Positions 1 through 11,112 of a stretch of DNA of 64,000 bases are shown in pieces. The notes below the pieces were generated by a model, which saw only the letters and a list, made by a program, of their open reading frames with translations, made no database searches and was not told where the DNA came from. Origin of the DNA: Asterochloris sp. CNOR1 (lineage: Eukaryota > Chlorophyta > Trebouxiophyceae > Trebouxiales > Trebouxiaceae). The stretch covers positions 2,914,001-2,978,000 of the forward strand of contig OZ017747.1 in NCBI GenBank assembly GCA_963969365.1. The letters are read 5' to 3'. Position 1 is the first letter of the stretch; every line of letters starts with the position of its first letter. Made by a program: the position numbers and the translations under genes.

Positions 1-1586
1 GTGGACATGGAGCAGGACAGTGGAGAGGAGATGGAGGATGGGGCTGAGGAGGAGGACAAGGACGATGTGCTGAAGAGCAGCAGGTTGATGGGGCCCGGGG
101 GGGGGGGGGGGGGGGGGGGGGTGTGTGGGGGGTGTATAGTGCAGGGGTTGTGTAGAAGAGCAGCTGTTGAGGCTGGGCACTGACAAGGGGGCAAGGATGT
201 CGCTGCTGTTGGCAGGCTGTCTCATGGAGGGGGACAACAGGACCATGTGCTGAGAAGCAGCAGCCTGGTGCCAGGGGTGGGGGCCCAGGCTCTGCTGGCA
301 GGCAGACAGAGCTACTGGCTCATCATGATCTGCCTGTGCACAACCTGGTGGATCCTTGACATCGGGGCCGACTTGGGCGGCTGGCACTGTGGAGCCCCTG
401 GCTTTCATTCAAGCACATGCTGGCGACGCTTGCTACTTGACATTGCAAAATGAGCTGCACAGCTGGCTTGGGCAGGAGTACCAGCCAGCGGTCACACAAT
501 GACTAGCGCTGACTGCTGCACCGACTGCAGGTGGGCCATTGCAGGCGGCGCCGTCAAGGCTGGGATGCAGCGCAAGAAGGCCAAGCGGCAGGCTGCCAAT
601 GGGTACGACGGCCTAAAGAGCGGGGCGGACAGGCTGCTGGTTCAGGCTGGTAGCAATGGAAGGGTGCGCAATGGCGTCTTGAAGAAGGTGAGGGGCCCCG
701 GGGTTGCCCCGATGCAAGTGGGGGAAGTAGCCATAATCCCAGCCACACCTTGCTCAGTATGCCCATGACATGAATGGCCTGCTGCTTATCTCATTCTACA
801 TGACTGAGAGATGGCTCTCTGATAGCGCAGGGGCCTCCTGATAGCCTGGGGCAGTCTGCTCCCATGCTTGACGTTGGCAAACCCAGATCTGGGTCTGCTA
901 GAGCCTGCAGGCGCCTAACAGGCTGCAGCAAGCCCAGCTGCCATCCTGACACTTGCGTCAGGGGTCCCGTCTGGTTTGTCTGCAGGGGCCGTCAGACCGC
1001 CACTTCAAAGTGCGCTGGGCTGATCAGGATGAGCCCGATGCGGATGCTGGCTTCACCATGGGGCGCAGCACACGCCAGGTGAGTACTGCCTGGTGTATGC
1101 AGGGCGCTGCTTACTCACGTGCACTGTCTGCTCTTTTAAGGTCATTGAAACCTCTACGGAGGGTCTTTATTTAGTCGCTGTCATTGCTGTACAGCTGGAG
1201 ACTGTGTACCTGCTGAAGGGCTTGGGGCCGCCCAAGGAGCATCCTGAAGACCAGGGACATCTTTCGTTTCAGGAGCAGGTCTGCTGGCTGCAGCTGAGAG
1301 TGCTGCTGGGCTACTGCATTGTGATGCGCTTGCTGCTGGACTGCTCCCCCTCCCTGCTACATGCGATCTCTGCTAGCCAGACAACAAGCGCTGCCCGCTG
1401 AACTGCATGATATGGCAGTTTTTTTGCCCATTGTGACGTGTGCTAGAAACCTGTCCCCTCCCGTGTGCCTGCATGCTTGCCGGCCTCCCCTTTCTCCAGG
1501 TTCACGCTGTCCCATTGCAGACCAAGAGGGAGCATAAGGCAGAGCGGAACAGCTTCAAGAGCATCCTCCTTGGGGGGCGCGCCTGA
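1..1586 (+). CDS. uncharacterised basic protein, 5' part uncertain
   Basis: I do not recognise the family. Three exons fit together in frame: 545-687, 986-1078 and 1521-1586, with GT donors, TGCAG-type acceptors and a final TGA at 1584-1586. The exon at 545 is Lys/Arg-rich (GMQRKKAKRQ). The next contains HFKVRWADQDEPDADAGF, and the last is TKREHKAERNSF followed by KSILLGGRA-stop. Basic stretches alternating with acidic patches look like a nuclear or nucleolar protein, but that is inference. An acidic stretch (EEMEDGAEEEDKDD) at about 25-65 just before a 25-base G run may be an earlier exon of the same gene, and the gene probably begins outside the window. It converges on the CLC gene. A ribosome-biogenesis role is possible but not shown. 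Confidence 0.45.
97..121. repeat. G homopolymer, 25 nt
   Basis: An uninterrupted run of 25 G, followed by a GTGTGTGGGGGG stretch. It could form a G-quadruplex or be an assembly-sensitive spot. It lies just downstream of a possible acidic exon of the first gene. Confidence 0.9.
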
Positions 1587-2108
1587 GGCTGGGCTGGCCC
1601 TGCAGACCCCAAGCATCCTTGCATGGCTCACATGCCCTGCTGCATGTCCTGTTTATGTCGTTTGGTCCTCATGTCCATGTCGTGGTCCCACACTGCTCTT
1701 GCAGCAGGTGGCAGTTGGACGGGCAGCGTCGACAGGTGTGTCCTGCTTTGTCTTGAGTGTTTGCAGCTGATGAGCATTGCAGACATGTCAACCGTCGTGT
1801 GTGCCCAGGACCTGCTGCTGCACTGACAGCCTTGCAGCCTCCGTTGTCTGCATGGAGGCAGCAGCCTCTGCAGTATCAGGACCTGCTTCACACTGCACTG
1901 CCTTAGCTTGTAGGTGCTGCTCTGCAGGTTGGGATGTGCACCACCAGGTGATGCCAATCATCAAGCGTTCAACTAGTCATCAGTGGCAGAATAACAGTAC
2001 TGGCTCAAGCAGTGCGCATTGCCGACAGCTGTCTCCAAAGATGAAGGTTGGACAGACCTCTACACTACTCAGGAGCAGACGCTATGTTCTTAAAATGAAT
2101 TGCTGAAC
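1587..2108. other. intergenic, convergent gene ends
   Basis: The space between the stop of the first (+) gene and the stop of the CLC gene (-). I see no convincing exon, RNA gene or repeat here. It presumably holds both 3' UTRs. Confidence 0.5.
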
Positions 2109-5100
2109 TCAAAGACTGACAACTCCACTGTGACCATCCCCGCTGCCAGGCCCTCTATCTAGAAGTGGAGAGCTCTCTGGCTCCCCGTCATCCCGTCTGC
2201 GATTATTTCGCCGACCTGGCTGAGCTCTGCTTTGCTGCCAGTCACTACTTGAAGCAAGATTTCTCTCATGCTGGCCGACAGCCATCTCCAGATCTGAGCT
2301 GGCAGTCTCACGTTCCCTATCTGTGCTGGACACCGTGGGGTCATCTGCAGGGCGAACAGGATTGATGAGTGGTTGAGCACTTTTGTGGAGGGGTTGCAGC
2401 AGAGTCGGAAGAGGGGTAGACTCACATGCCCCATAGGGGATGAAAGGCAGCCCATCGGACTTGACCAGCCTATCTGAGGGGGTGGTCAGGCCCAGATTTG
2501 CTTTCCGCCCCAGCGCAAGCTTGGCATTGGCCTCAGCGATGTCCTTCCTGGTGATCACCCCAATGACCTGCAGTTGAACACAGCAGCAGGCTGCAAGGAC
2601 TTTGCAGTGGTGCAGTGCTGACTGACGGCAATGGGAGACTTCAGATGAAGCAGCAAGGCAAGGCCTGCCAAGCAGATCCCATCCTCTGCAGGGTCAGCTA
2701 CGTCGAGGCGGCACAAATAGGTTTGGCATGGTGCCAGACCACAGCAGGCGTCTTCACACACACCTTGGGGCAGGGTGGCCCAACAAAGAGGTGCCGCAGG
2801 CCCATGGTCCTGAAGAGGCGGTATGTGCGGGAGAGGTTGGCATCTGAGTGCACAACGAAGGGGTTGCGCTGCATGAAGGGTCGCAGGTCTACCTGCACCG
2901 GCCAGGTGCAGGTCAGACAATCAGCATGGGAGCACAGGACCCTTGGACGCCAGGCAGTTTCTGATGCAACCATCTTCAGAAAAGCAGCCAACATGGCTCA
3001 GGCTGGCCGGCACAAAGCTGGAGCAGAGGGTGCGCACACTCCACATTGTGGCCTAGCGCAACTTGCACAGGGGCCAGCAAACATCTGGGGCTGAGGGTGT
3101 GCAACACGCTTACTGTCGATGGATGTGTTGTGCAGCGTGGCTGTACACGCACCTGAAGGTCCATGTCGCTGGGGCTAAGGGTACGCAGCACTGCATCCTG
3201 CTCCTCCTTGGGCCGGGTCTTGATGGGACGCTGCTCAAGCTTCTCCAATAGGGCCAGGCGCTCCTGAAGGAGTCACCATGTCAGATGAGAGACATAGCAA
3301 CTTCGGTGCAACAAATCTGTGCTGATCGCATGCTTCTCTGTGCAAGCCAGGTGCAGCAAGGCCCCAGCGAGCTGGCCATAGCCGATAGCACAGCATGCTC
3401 AGGCATGTGAGGTGCAGTAAGGCATCAGGGCAATCTGCTGCCATGCAGCACTGGAAAATAAGGCTGTTCAGGGAGGTGCTGAGAAGTCCTGGGCAACGAG
3501 AAAGAATCAGCTCAGTGGTGAGGGTACACAGCTGCAAGGCGGTGCTAGACAGTTGCATGGCAGCAGGGCGACTATCCACAGCACAGGCTGCTTGGCAGAT
3601 GCTGACCCTCTGAGTGGAGGGGATGTGGCTGTTCGCTGGTGGCACCTCCCCGCTTGCATCCGAAACAAAGACGCCAATCCTGTGCTGTATGAGCTTGAGA
3701 AGAGTCGACCGCAGGACGACGCCTGCAAGGTATGCAGGGCGTCAGCACATGTCTGTGAAGTTCTGTCGCAGCGATGCACAAGGACAAGGCTTTACTACTT
3801 GGGGGAAACATAGGGAGGTCAACAACCTGTGTTGGACCACCTCCTGCAAGAAGACACTCCTGCAGCTGCAAGACAACCCATAGATGTGTAGCTCACCGTG
3901 CAAGTCAAAGGGCTCTACTGTCTCAAAAGCCCGCTTCACGTCTGGAGTGACTGCGAACGCCTGGTGGCTGCAGCACCGCAGCGTCTCTACCAACTGCTTC
4001 ATCTGCGGGCACGCAGACAAGCCACTGTGTGCAGTAGGCCAGCAGCCAGGCTTGGCAGGCAAAGAGGTAGATGAAGCAGGTGCACTGTGCTATGTTCCTT
4101 CTCAGGAGCCAGTCAAGCTGCACTGCAACCTGCTCAGACTCGACTGTGACTTGTCCTGGTGAAGCGGCTCGCTCAGCATCCATCTCTTTCACAAGGCAGG
4201 GCAGGTGTGGTTATGCACACAAGCAGAGTGCAGCGCAGTGCTGGGCGCAGCCACTCACCTTGACAATGGGCGGCATAGCCACCACGGCCATGGTCATCAG
4301 CTCAGACACTGTGAGCTTGTCAGCAATCATCTTTTGGTGGGAGGATAGAGCAGGCTCTTCCAGCACAGGGGCTCCCCGCATCTTCACATGCGTGTCATCA
4401 ATGCCCACTCCAAACTTGTCACCCACAATCTGCAGAGACCAGCATTGACAATTTCACGAAAGACTCATTTTCCGGAATGAGGCAGCTGTGCACAACTGGC
4501 AAGGCCCCCACCCTCTGGCCTGCATGGCAAACAGCCGAGCACTTCAGCAGCTCAGTGCTGCCCAGTCTTTCAATGCGTGGCAACAGGGCCCCCCATCATT
4601 GGTGTGCTGGCCACCAAGGATCTCTTTGCACTCACCTTGGCAACAAAGACTGTCAACATGATGGGAACGATGAGCTGCAGGGCCCCTGTGGTCTCCATGA
4701 CCATTACTGTGGCCGTCAGCGTCAGTCTGGTGGCCCCGCCCATGAAGGCTGCTGCCCCCACCACCGAGTAGGATGAGAGGCTGACAGGGACGCTGCTGCC
4801 AGCCGCGCGCAGGATGCCCCGCACAGTTTGGCCTGTCATGCGGCCGCCTGCAGGAGCATGGCAGGGCGTGTTGCTGCGGGCCAGACACAGCGTCAGGCAC
4901 AGCGGCACAGGTGCGTGCATCAAGGGGGCCCCGGCGCAGGCAGTACACGGTGTGGAGTGGCAGGCGGCTGAGCCTCCATGCGGCCTGCAAGCCCACCAAT
5001 GATGCCTGTACTGGTTCATGTACAATCTTGTGCTTGTGAGCAGCCGGCAGAGTATGACTGAGGCGGCACGCACACATGAGAGGTGCCTGGCAGGGTGGCG

Positions 5101-8100
5101 GCTCACCGACAGCGCCCACGGCCAGCGCAGGGACAAACATGCCGGTGGAGGCCCCCACGCCATTGGTCCACATCATGAGCAGGAAGCTGAAGACAAACAG
5201 GGCAAACAGGCCACGGAAGTCAAACTGAAAGGAGGGGCGGTCCTCTGGCAGGGGTTCCCCCAGGTGGATGACCAGGCGCAGAGCTTGGCTTAGAGGGGTG
5301 AAGAACAGCTGCATCAGAAAGGGGTTTCAGGGTCAACAAAGCACTGAAGAGGCATCTTAGCATGCCCTGCTGAGTGGTTGAAGAGCAGCTGCACCAGAAG
5401 AGGGCTCTCAGGGTCACTACAGCACTAAAGAGGCATGCTGGCATTCGCTGCTGACTGGCTTGGGTGTGTGAGCACAGCTGCAGCAGGGGGCAGGCCTTCA
5501 GAACTCTAGCGGGTGGGCGCCCGAGATGCAGCTTGCAGGGGGGCAAACAGCAGCCGCATCAGTGGGAGTGGTGGACCCTCACCATGGCCCTGCAGCCATG
5601 CGCCTAGAGAAGCACTGCTGGCTGCCCTGCTGCAGTTGAAGGCACCCGGTCGGTGGTGGCTTCGCACCCCAAGCTCAGCTTGTGCTTGGCAGCGACCGCC
5701 TCAACGTTTGCAAGACTTGTAGGAATCGCCTGCTGGCCCCACAGGTGCAGCTGGAGTCTCAGGGCAGTGCTGCGCTGAGCAAACTGAGGAGCAGGGATGG
5801 ATCCTGACCCACCTGGCCGTAGACACTGTAGGTCCCGTTCTGGCACCACAGCTGGGGAAAGTGCTCGGTGCCACGGGCCTTGAACTGCCCACCGCCAGCA
5901 TAGAACTGTTCATCCGCATCCCCAGCGTCTGAGGGGTCAGTGGCTTCCAGGAAGCGCAGGTCAGCCTGCAGCACGCAGCAGCTGCCACTTAAGGTTCTCC
6001 ATCCTCCTTTCACAACTGTGCTGAGCACACTCAAGGCCTTGCCCACGTCAACTTGCACAGCACCATGCAATAGTGCTAGACACAGAAGCACAAGCTGCAC
6101 TGCTGCCATGCAGGCCTGCCAGCAATGACAGCATATGCTGCAAAGCACCAAGAGGTCTCTGCAGGCTTCCTGATGGTGCTGGAGACACCAGGAAGCCCTG
6201 AAGACAGGCCAGATGCTCAGATGCTGTGCCTCTGCCATCATAGGACCACGACAAGAGCCTTCCGGGGTGCAGTGCAGCACAGGGGCACGCGCTTTTGACG
6301 GGGCGTCACCTTGGAGGGCAGCTCGTGGCAGGGTGAGCCGTAGGCCATCAGGAACCAGATGCCAGATGTGACCAGGACCAGCACTACGACTTCCAGCACT
6401 CGGCGAATGGAGCACCTGCACCACAGCGAAGCTCCTTGCAAGGCTGCCACACGAGATGACAATCTAGGTGGATGCCCATGTCCGAATCAGCAACATGAGT
6501 TCTGGCTGTGAGGGATCAGGACTGCAGGACAATCCAACAGGGACATACCACCTGGCCCACCTGACAGGCTGTACACTTCGGTAAGCACACCAGCAAGACC
6601 CTGCACTGATGCCTCTCCTGACAGGCAGCTTGTGACTGCCCAGAGGGCAGTGCAATAGATGGCGAGCAAGCGTGGACTCCTGACTCTTGCTTACCAGACC
6701 AAATGTGTTGGCGCAGCTGGCTGGTGCCTTACATTTCTGTGGCACAGCGGTGGGCTGTCTCACCTAACGGGCACATATCTGTGGCGCAGCTGGGTGATCT
6801 TGACATTGACTTTGATGAAGGCAGCCCCCATGAGGCCCCCCATGACGCCCATGCCGATGAAGATGGGCACGTCCCAGACATAGTAGAACATACGAGAGCC
6901 GTAGAAGGCCAGGCTGTCTGTATACAGACCAAAGTCGCGGAAGCGCCCAAAGTGGGCTGTCAGGATGGCCCGGGGGTGCTCCTGCAGCAGAAGGGAATGG
7001 GCTTGACAACTCTACTCAGACAGGCATCAGCTGGGGCACCAGCTGCCAGGGTGGCCCAGGAGTGCTCCTGCAGCAGGGGTTGGTGGGGTCAGCAGCTCTA
7101 GTCAGGCAAAGTTCACTTTGTGAGTGATGTGAGAGGCTGGGGGTTGAAGTTGGCAGACGAGCAGGGGCAGGCAGCTCTGATGGGCTCCAGACTATGGGTC
7201 AAGGTAAGAAACCTTGTCAGAGCACCCATCAACTCAGGCGCCTTAGCAGGGTGCAGGAATGGCCTCAACAATTGCGAAATCTCTCTAGGCAGCAGCAATG
7301 AGTGCAGCCAAGCGTGGCCCAGCAGCCCCCATGCCTAGGCAGGCTGCAGGGACACTTACGGCACACTCCACCAGGAAGTGCAGGGTCAGCACGCCAATGC
7401 AGGTGGACAGGAAGCCGCGCCAGAAGATGTTGGTGCTGTAGAAGGAGGCGCCCTCCTCAATGGTGAACAGCAGGCCGCCAATGGGGGCAGCAAAGGCGGT
7501 GGCCACACCTGCAGGTAGCGCGGCACACTTAACAACGCTCAGCATGCCCGAGAACCAGTCTACAGGGAGCCACTGCGCATTGAAGGCAGGTCAAGATGAT
7601 ATGGCTGCTGCACAGATGCCTTAGCATGCATGCCTAGTTCCAGCTGGGACTGCAGCATGCATACTGCATCTGCCAGACAGGTGGACCCCCGAAAGCCCCT
7701 TTCAATGGACTGACCTGCTGCAGTCCCGATAGCGGTAAAGTCGCGGTGGTCTGCATCATTGTGGAAGTACCCGCCTAGCTTGCGGGGTGCCTTGCCAGTG
7801 AACTTCCCCCTCAACAGCTCCCAAAGGGTCCTGCGCAGCGGCCAACCAGCTTGAAGGGATGATTTGTAGCTGAGTAGTTCGGCAGATAGACTGCCTGAGT
7901 GACTGCACCCCTGCCCCTTCAGCAGCATCTCGCTTCCTTGCAGCGAGCTGCTTGAGGTAAATTACAGCAGGCAGCACAGCAGCGCTCACGGCAGTCCCTG
8001 CATCAAGATGGCAGGCACACAGGGGACGACACTCACTGGGAGCCCATGCTGCCAATACCCCCGCCCACGATGCCACCGCCGTGCACAAATGGGCCTTCCT

Positions 8101-9471
8101 TTCCAGCAATGAGGCCTGCCGCAATGGAAAACACCACTCCAGTCAGCTTTGCCACCAGAGTTCTGACCTGCAGGCACCAGGTGCGTGCTTGGAAGCTCCT
8201 GAGGAACAACAGTTGAGTGATTAACAGCGGCAGCTGAGGTGGGGAACAAATGCACCTTGCTGGCTTGCAAAAGCAGCCATGCGGCAGGGAATGGGTAGGG
8301 GGGTAAGAAAGCAAGGTGGAATGGAGAAGAAGGACCTGCAGGTGCGGATTTCTGCAGCTGTAGCATGCATCAGTCTCACCGCCAGCAGGCCCTTGATGTG
8401 AATGCCGTTGAGGTAGGTCTTGATCTCAGGGATGCCGCTGCCAGCTGCCAGGGGCTCCACAAAAGCCACCAGCGAGCCAGCCACGACGGCGTAGGCTACA
8501 CTGATGGACAGAAAGGTGGCAAAGGGAGACCAGAAAGTGCCTGCACGAAGGGGAGCGCAGCATTGTGAGCATACGCAGGCAGTGCATGGCAATACGATTG
8601 GACGGCTTGCTACTCGCTCTGGTGCTCACAACTGCCGCTGTAAAGCTGCTTCCACACACTGCAGCGCAGCTTGCAACATTGTGCTCGTGCATATGGCCGA
8701 TACTCCAAGCAGTCCACAAGCAGTAGCTGGCTGACCAGCCTCTTGCAGGCTACACCCTGTTTCAGTCCAAAGGCATGGTGCCGCAGGGTGACAGCCTCAG
8801 CATATCAAGCCACCAGATCGCAGGCCCAACCTTCAGCATGGCATAGCCTGGGCTGCTCTCGCGGGCATGCAGGTGCAGCATGAGGGCCTCAGCGTCTCAC
8901 CTTTTCTCAGAATCACGTCCACAGTGCTGCTGTACTTGATGTCATTTAGCAGGTTGATGCCCAGGTCAACGAGGAAGCCGATGCAGCCCATGGCCACGCC
9001 TATGGCGCAGGAGATGGCCCACTTCCAGAACTCTGCGAGGGCATAGTCTGACTCGGTCCTGTGCACCTGGAACTCCCTTTCCAGATCATTGTCCTGCAGA
9101 CAGCACAGAGCTTAGGAGTTGCAGTTGCAGTGTCCCATGAGGCCTGGGAGGGTCCATTTGCAGACCTGCAGACTCACTTGAATGCAACTGCAGATGCTGC
9201 CACAAGAGTTGCAGGTCATCCATCTGGAAGCTCATGACAGAGAATGCAATCTGTTAAAAGGCCAGAGTCGTGTGGCGCTCCCATGCCTTTGATGCTGTAA
9301 ACACCCAACAAGACAGCAGGGCCACAAGCCAGACAGCAGTAGGGACAATGCAATGCTTGTCACCATTGGATCAAAGTCCTGCGACTCGAAGCCTGCCATT
9401 CGCTTCAGCCGCAGCAGCGTCTCCCGGCTCTCCTGCAGTACCAGAGGCGGCAGTCTGCTGGGAGCTGGCAT
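2109..9471 (-). CDS. CLC-type chloride channel / Cl-/H+ antiporter with two CBS domains
   Basis: At least 14 exons read from right to left. Family motifs appear in order: GSGIPEIKTYLNG (about 8440), GKEGPFVHGGG (about 8090), IEEGASFY (about 7450) and GASTGMFVPALAVGA (about 5120). The cytosolic CBS pair follows, with pieces near 4435-4256, 4009-3620, 2895-2765 and 2573-2500. GSGIP has Ser at the anion-selectivity position, as in chloride rather than nitrate transporters. The gating Glu in GKEGP and the proton-side Glu in EEGASF are both present, so by family knowledge this is probably an exchanger like CLC-7 or plant CLCs of endomembranes. The long C-terminal tail carries ESSPLL, which fits an acidic dileucine sorting signal. 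The ATG at 9471 (MPAPSRLPPL...) opens the exon before GFESQDFDP. Another ATG at 9751 opens a longer frame that does not splice cleanly. The stop is at 2109-2111. Several introns carry decayed copies of their own splice junctions. Confidence 0.93.
3016..3196 (-). repeat. tandem copies of a CLC donor splice edge
   Basis: The exon end with LRTLSPSDMDLQ and its gtgcgt donor lies near 3156-3196. The downstream intron (lower coordinates) holds a similar copy reading LHTLSP about 84 bp away, around 3087, and a weaker copy about 67 bp further, around 3021. The shared core on the plus strand is GGGGCTRAGGGTRYGCARCAC. Confidence 0.7.
5300..5560 (-). repeat. four tandem copies of a CLC acceptor splice site
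   Basis: The functional exon edge (FFTPLSQALRL, edge at 5308) is followed on the plus strand by three more copies of the junction, with edges at about 5388, 5477 and 5553 (offsets 80, 89 and 76). Each has the form of a minus-strand acceptor ending TGCAG or TGCGG followed by CTG. The first copy is similar over almost its whole 80 bp; the later ones are more decayed. Confidence 0.8.
6960..7090 (-). repeat. duplicated CLC acceptor splice site
   Basis: The exon edge with CTGCAG|GAGCAC at 6981/6982 is repeated at 7067/7068, offset 86 bp. Both copies share TGGCCC, then GTGCTCCTGCAGCAG on the plus strand. Confidence 0.75.
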
Positions 9472-9751
9472 TGGCAAGGAAGCTGTATGGATACAGGGTC
9501 AGCCCTCTTGGCTGCAGGGGATGGACTTCCACCTTCTCAGGCATCCAGGTGCTGTTGGTCTGCGCCATCGGCCAGCTTTGGGTGATGTCACCCACCTCGG
9601 CAGTCTCTGGTGCTCCATGCAACATGGAGGGCACCGACTCCAGTCGCTTTCCACTCTGCCGCAAGCTCTCGACTGAAAACTTCTCCCCAATGCTGGGATC
9701 TGACTCTGACACATCAAGATGGGAGCTGCACGTGCAGCAGGCCAAGGCCAT

Positions 9752-10225
9752 CAGCTATCTACCGCAGTCACAGACTGACAGCAGGGGCTTGCTTCTGTTG
9801 TCACGGGGTGTGCACTGCACTCTGTGGGCAACGCTCACAGCCCCACCTGAGCACTCCTCTTTGTGCGCTGCTGGAGCCATTTGTGAGGTGCACTGGGCGC
9901 GTCATGGCACCAGGCGTTGCCTGACAATGTGCTTCAACCTGAGATGCGCTCAGCTCCTCATCGCCAGCGATCTGGGAATGCGTGCCTCCCTGGAAGCCTG
10001 CAGGACCTGCAGAGGGATGCATCTGGTTTTGTTTGTGCATTTATCAGAACAGAAACGTCGGGTTAGCCGAATGTGCAAACCTGCAATCTAGAGCAGCTGT
10101 GGCCCCCTCCACACGTGTGTTAAAAGGCAACTTTGCAGGCCTGGCAGGCTCATGTGTGACTAACATAGCAGGTGGGCACTCGAGTCAAGACCTTGTGAAC
10201 TCTCACTGAGAGGGCCTGGGCCAGC
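9752..10225. other. divergent promoter region between CLC and LC8 genes
   Basis: The space between the starts of two divergent genes (it begins at 9472 if the CLC start is 9471). No further exon is convincing. No clear TATA box is seen. Confidence 0.45.
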
Positions 10226-10877
10226 ATGGCCGACGCAGATGAAGGGGAGAAGCAGCTGACCACAGAGGACCTCCTGAAGTCCCACTCTCTCAAGGTGCCA
10301 TGTGCCCTGCACTTGATGCTCAGAAGGCCAAGCAGTGCTATCAAGAGCAAGACAAAGCAATTGGCAGCAGCTTGCTAAACCCACATAGGCTGTGTCAACA
10401 TGGTCTAGCCACATGCCTGGTGCGCTGCAGGTCATTCAAAGTCACATGACTGGCAGCTATGAGGAGGCAGCCATCAGCATTGCTCTGGCAGCAGTGCACA
10501 AGCACAAGCAGTTCAAGGACATTGCCTGTTACATCAAGCAGCAATTTGACCGCAAATACCCCAGCAGTGGCAAAGCCACCGAGGGTGTCTACCACTGTGT
10601 ATGTGGAAAGAGATTTGCAAGTGAGGGCCCTGTCAAACATGAGAAGCCGCCCCAGCGCAGGCGCCTTGCTGACGTACCTCCCTGGTCCTGCAGCCGCGCT
10701 CAGCCATGAAACATGCTCCTACATTCACCTCCAGATAGACACAATGCATATCATTCTATTCAAATCAAAGGTGAGCTTTCCCTGGGTCTCTCTAAGCAAG
10801 CACTTACTGTCGTTCGCTGTTGCCACAAATGCCCTCCCATGCTGCAGGACAACCCGTTCTCTACTGCTGAGGCATAA
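10226..10877 (+). CDS. LC8-family dynein light chain, divergent
   Basis: Complete four-exon gene of 121 codons plus stop: 10226-10294, 10431-10620, 10694-10770 and 10848-10877, with consistent phases and GT-AG introns. It starts at ATG (MADADEGEK), and there is a good gtgagc donor before the last exon (DNPFSTAEA-stop). The fold signature follows LC8: EEAAISIALAAV (helix 1), KDIACYIKQQFDRKY (helix 2), YHCVCGKRFA (strand), LSHETCSYIHLQ, then IILFKSK. Relative to usual LC8 (about 89 aa) it has an N-terminal extension of about 25 residues, roughly seven extra residues between DRKY and YHC, and a changed last strand (IHLQIDTMHI instead of the usual aromatic-rich FYFYLGQVAI type). LC8 proteins are dimeric hubs of dynein and other complexes. 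The changed groove-side strand may alter partner binding (inference). Confidence 0.88.
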
Positions 10878-11112
10878 CAGCTGGCAGCATGTGCAGCCAG
10901 CAGCCTTTCTGATGCAGCTAGTGGGATGCAAAACATGCAGAGCAGGCTACCCTGGAGACCACAGCTTTGACATCAGCAGCATGTCCTCATGAACATGATG
11001 AATGCAGCTCAAGCTGCACCACTGCTTTCCTGCAGCAATGGCCCCGGCCAAGCAGTACACTGCCTCTTTCAGCTGTGATTGGAGGGGGTTTTGGGCCAGT
11101 CCAGCATGAAGT

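Noticed and set aside
4544-5314. 256-codon open frame on the minus strand
   Set aside because: Only its first part (to a GT donor near 5107) is CLC coding. The rest is intron, and the next CLC exon is in another frame.
9371-9751. ATG at 9751 as the certain CLC start
   Set aside because: The frame is open, but no GT-AG intron of reasonable length connects it to the next CLC exon. The ATG at 9471 is already in frame. It is left as an alternative.
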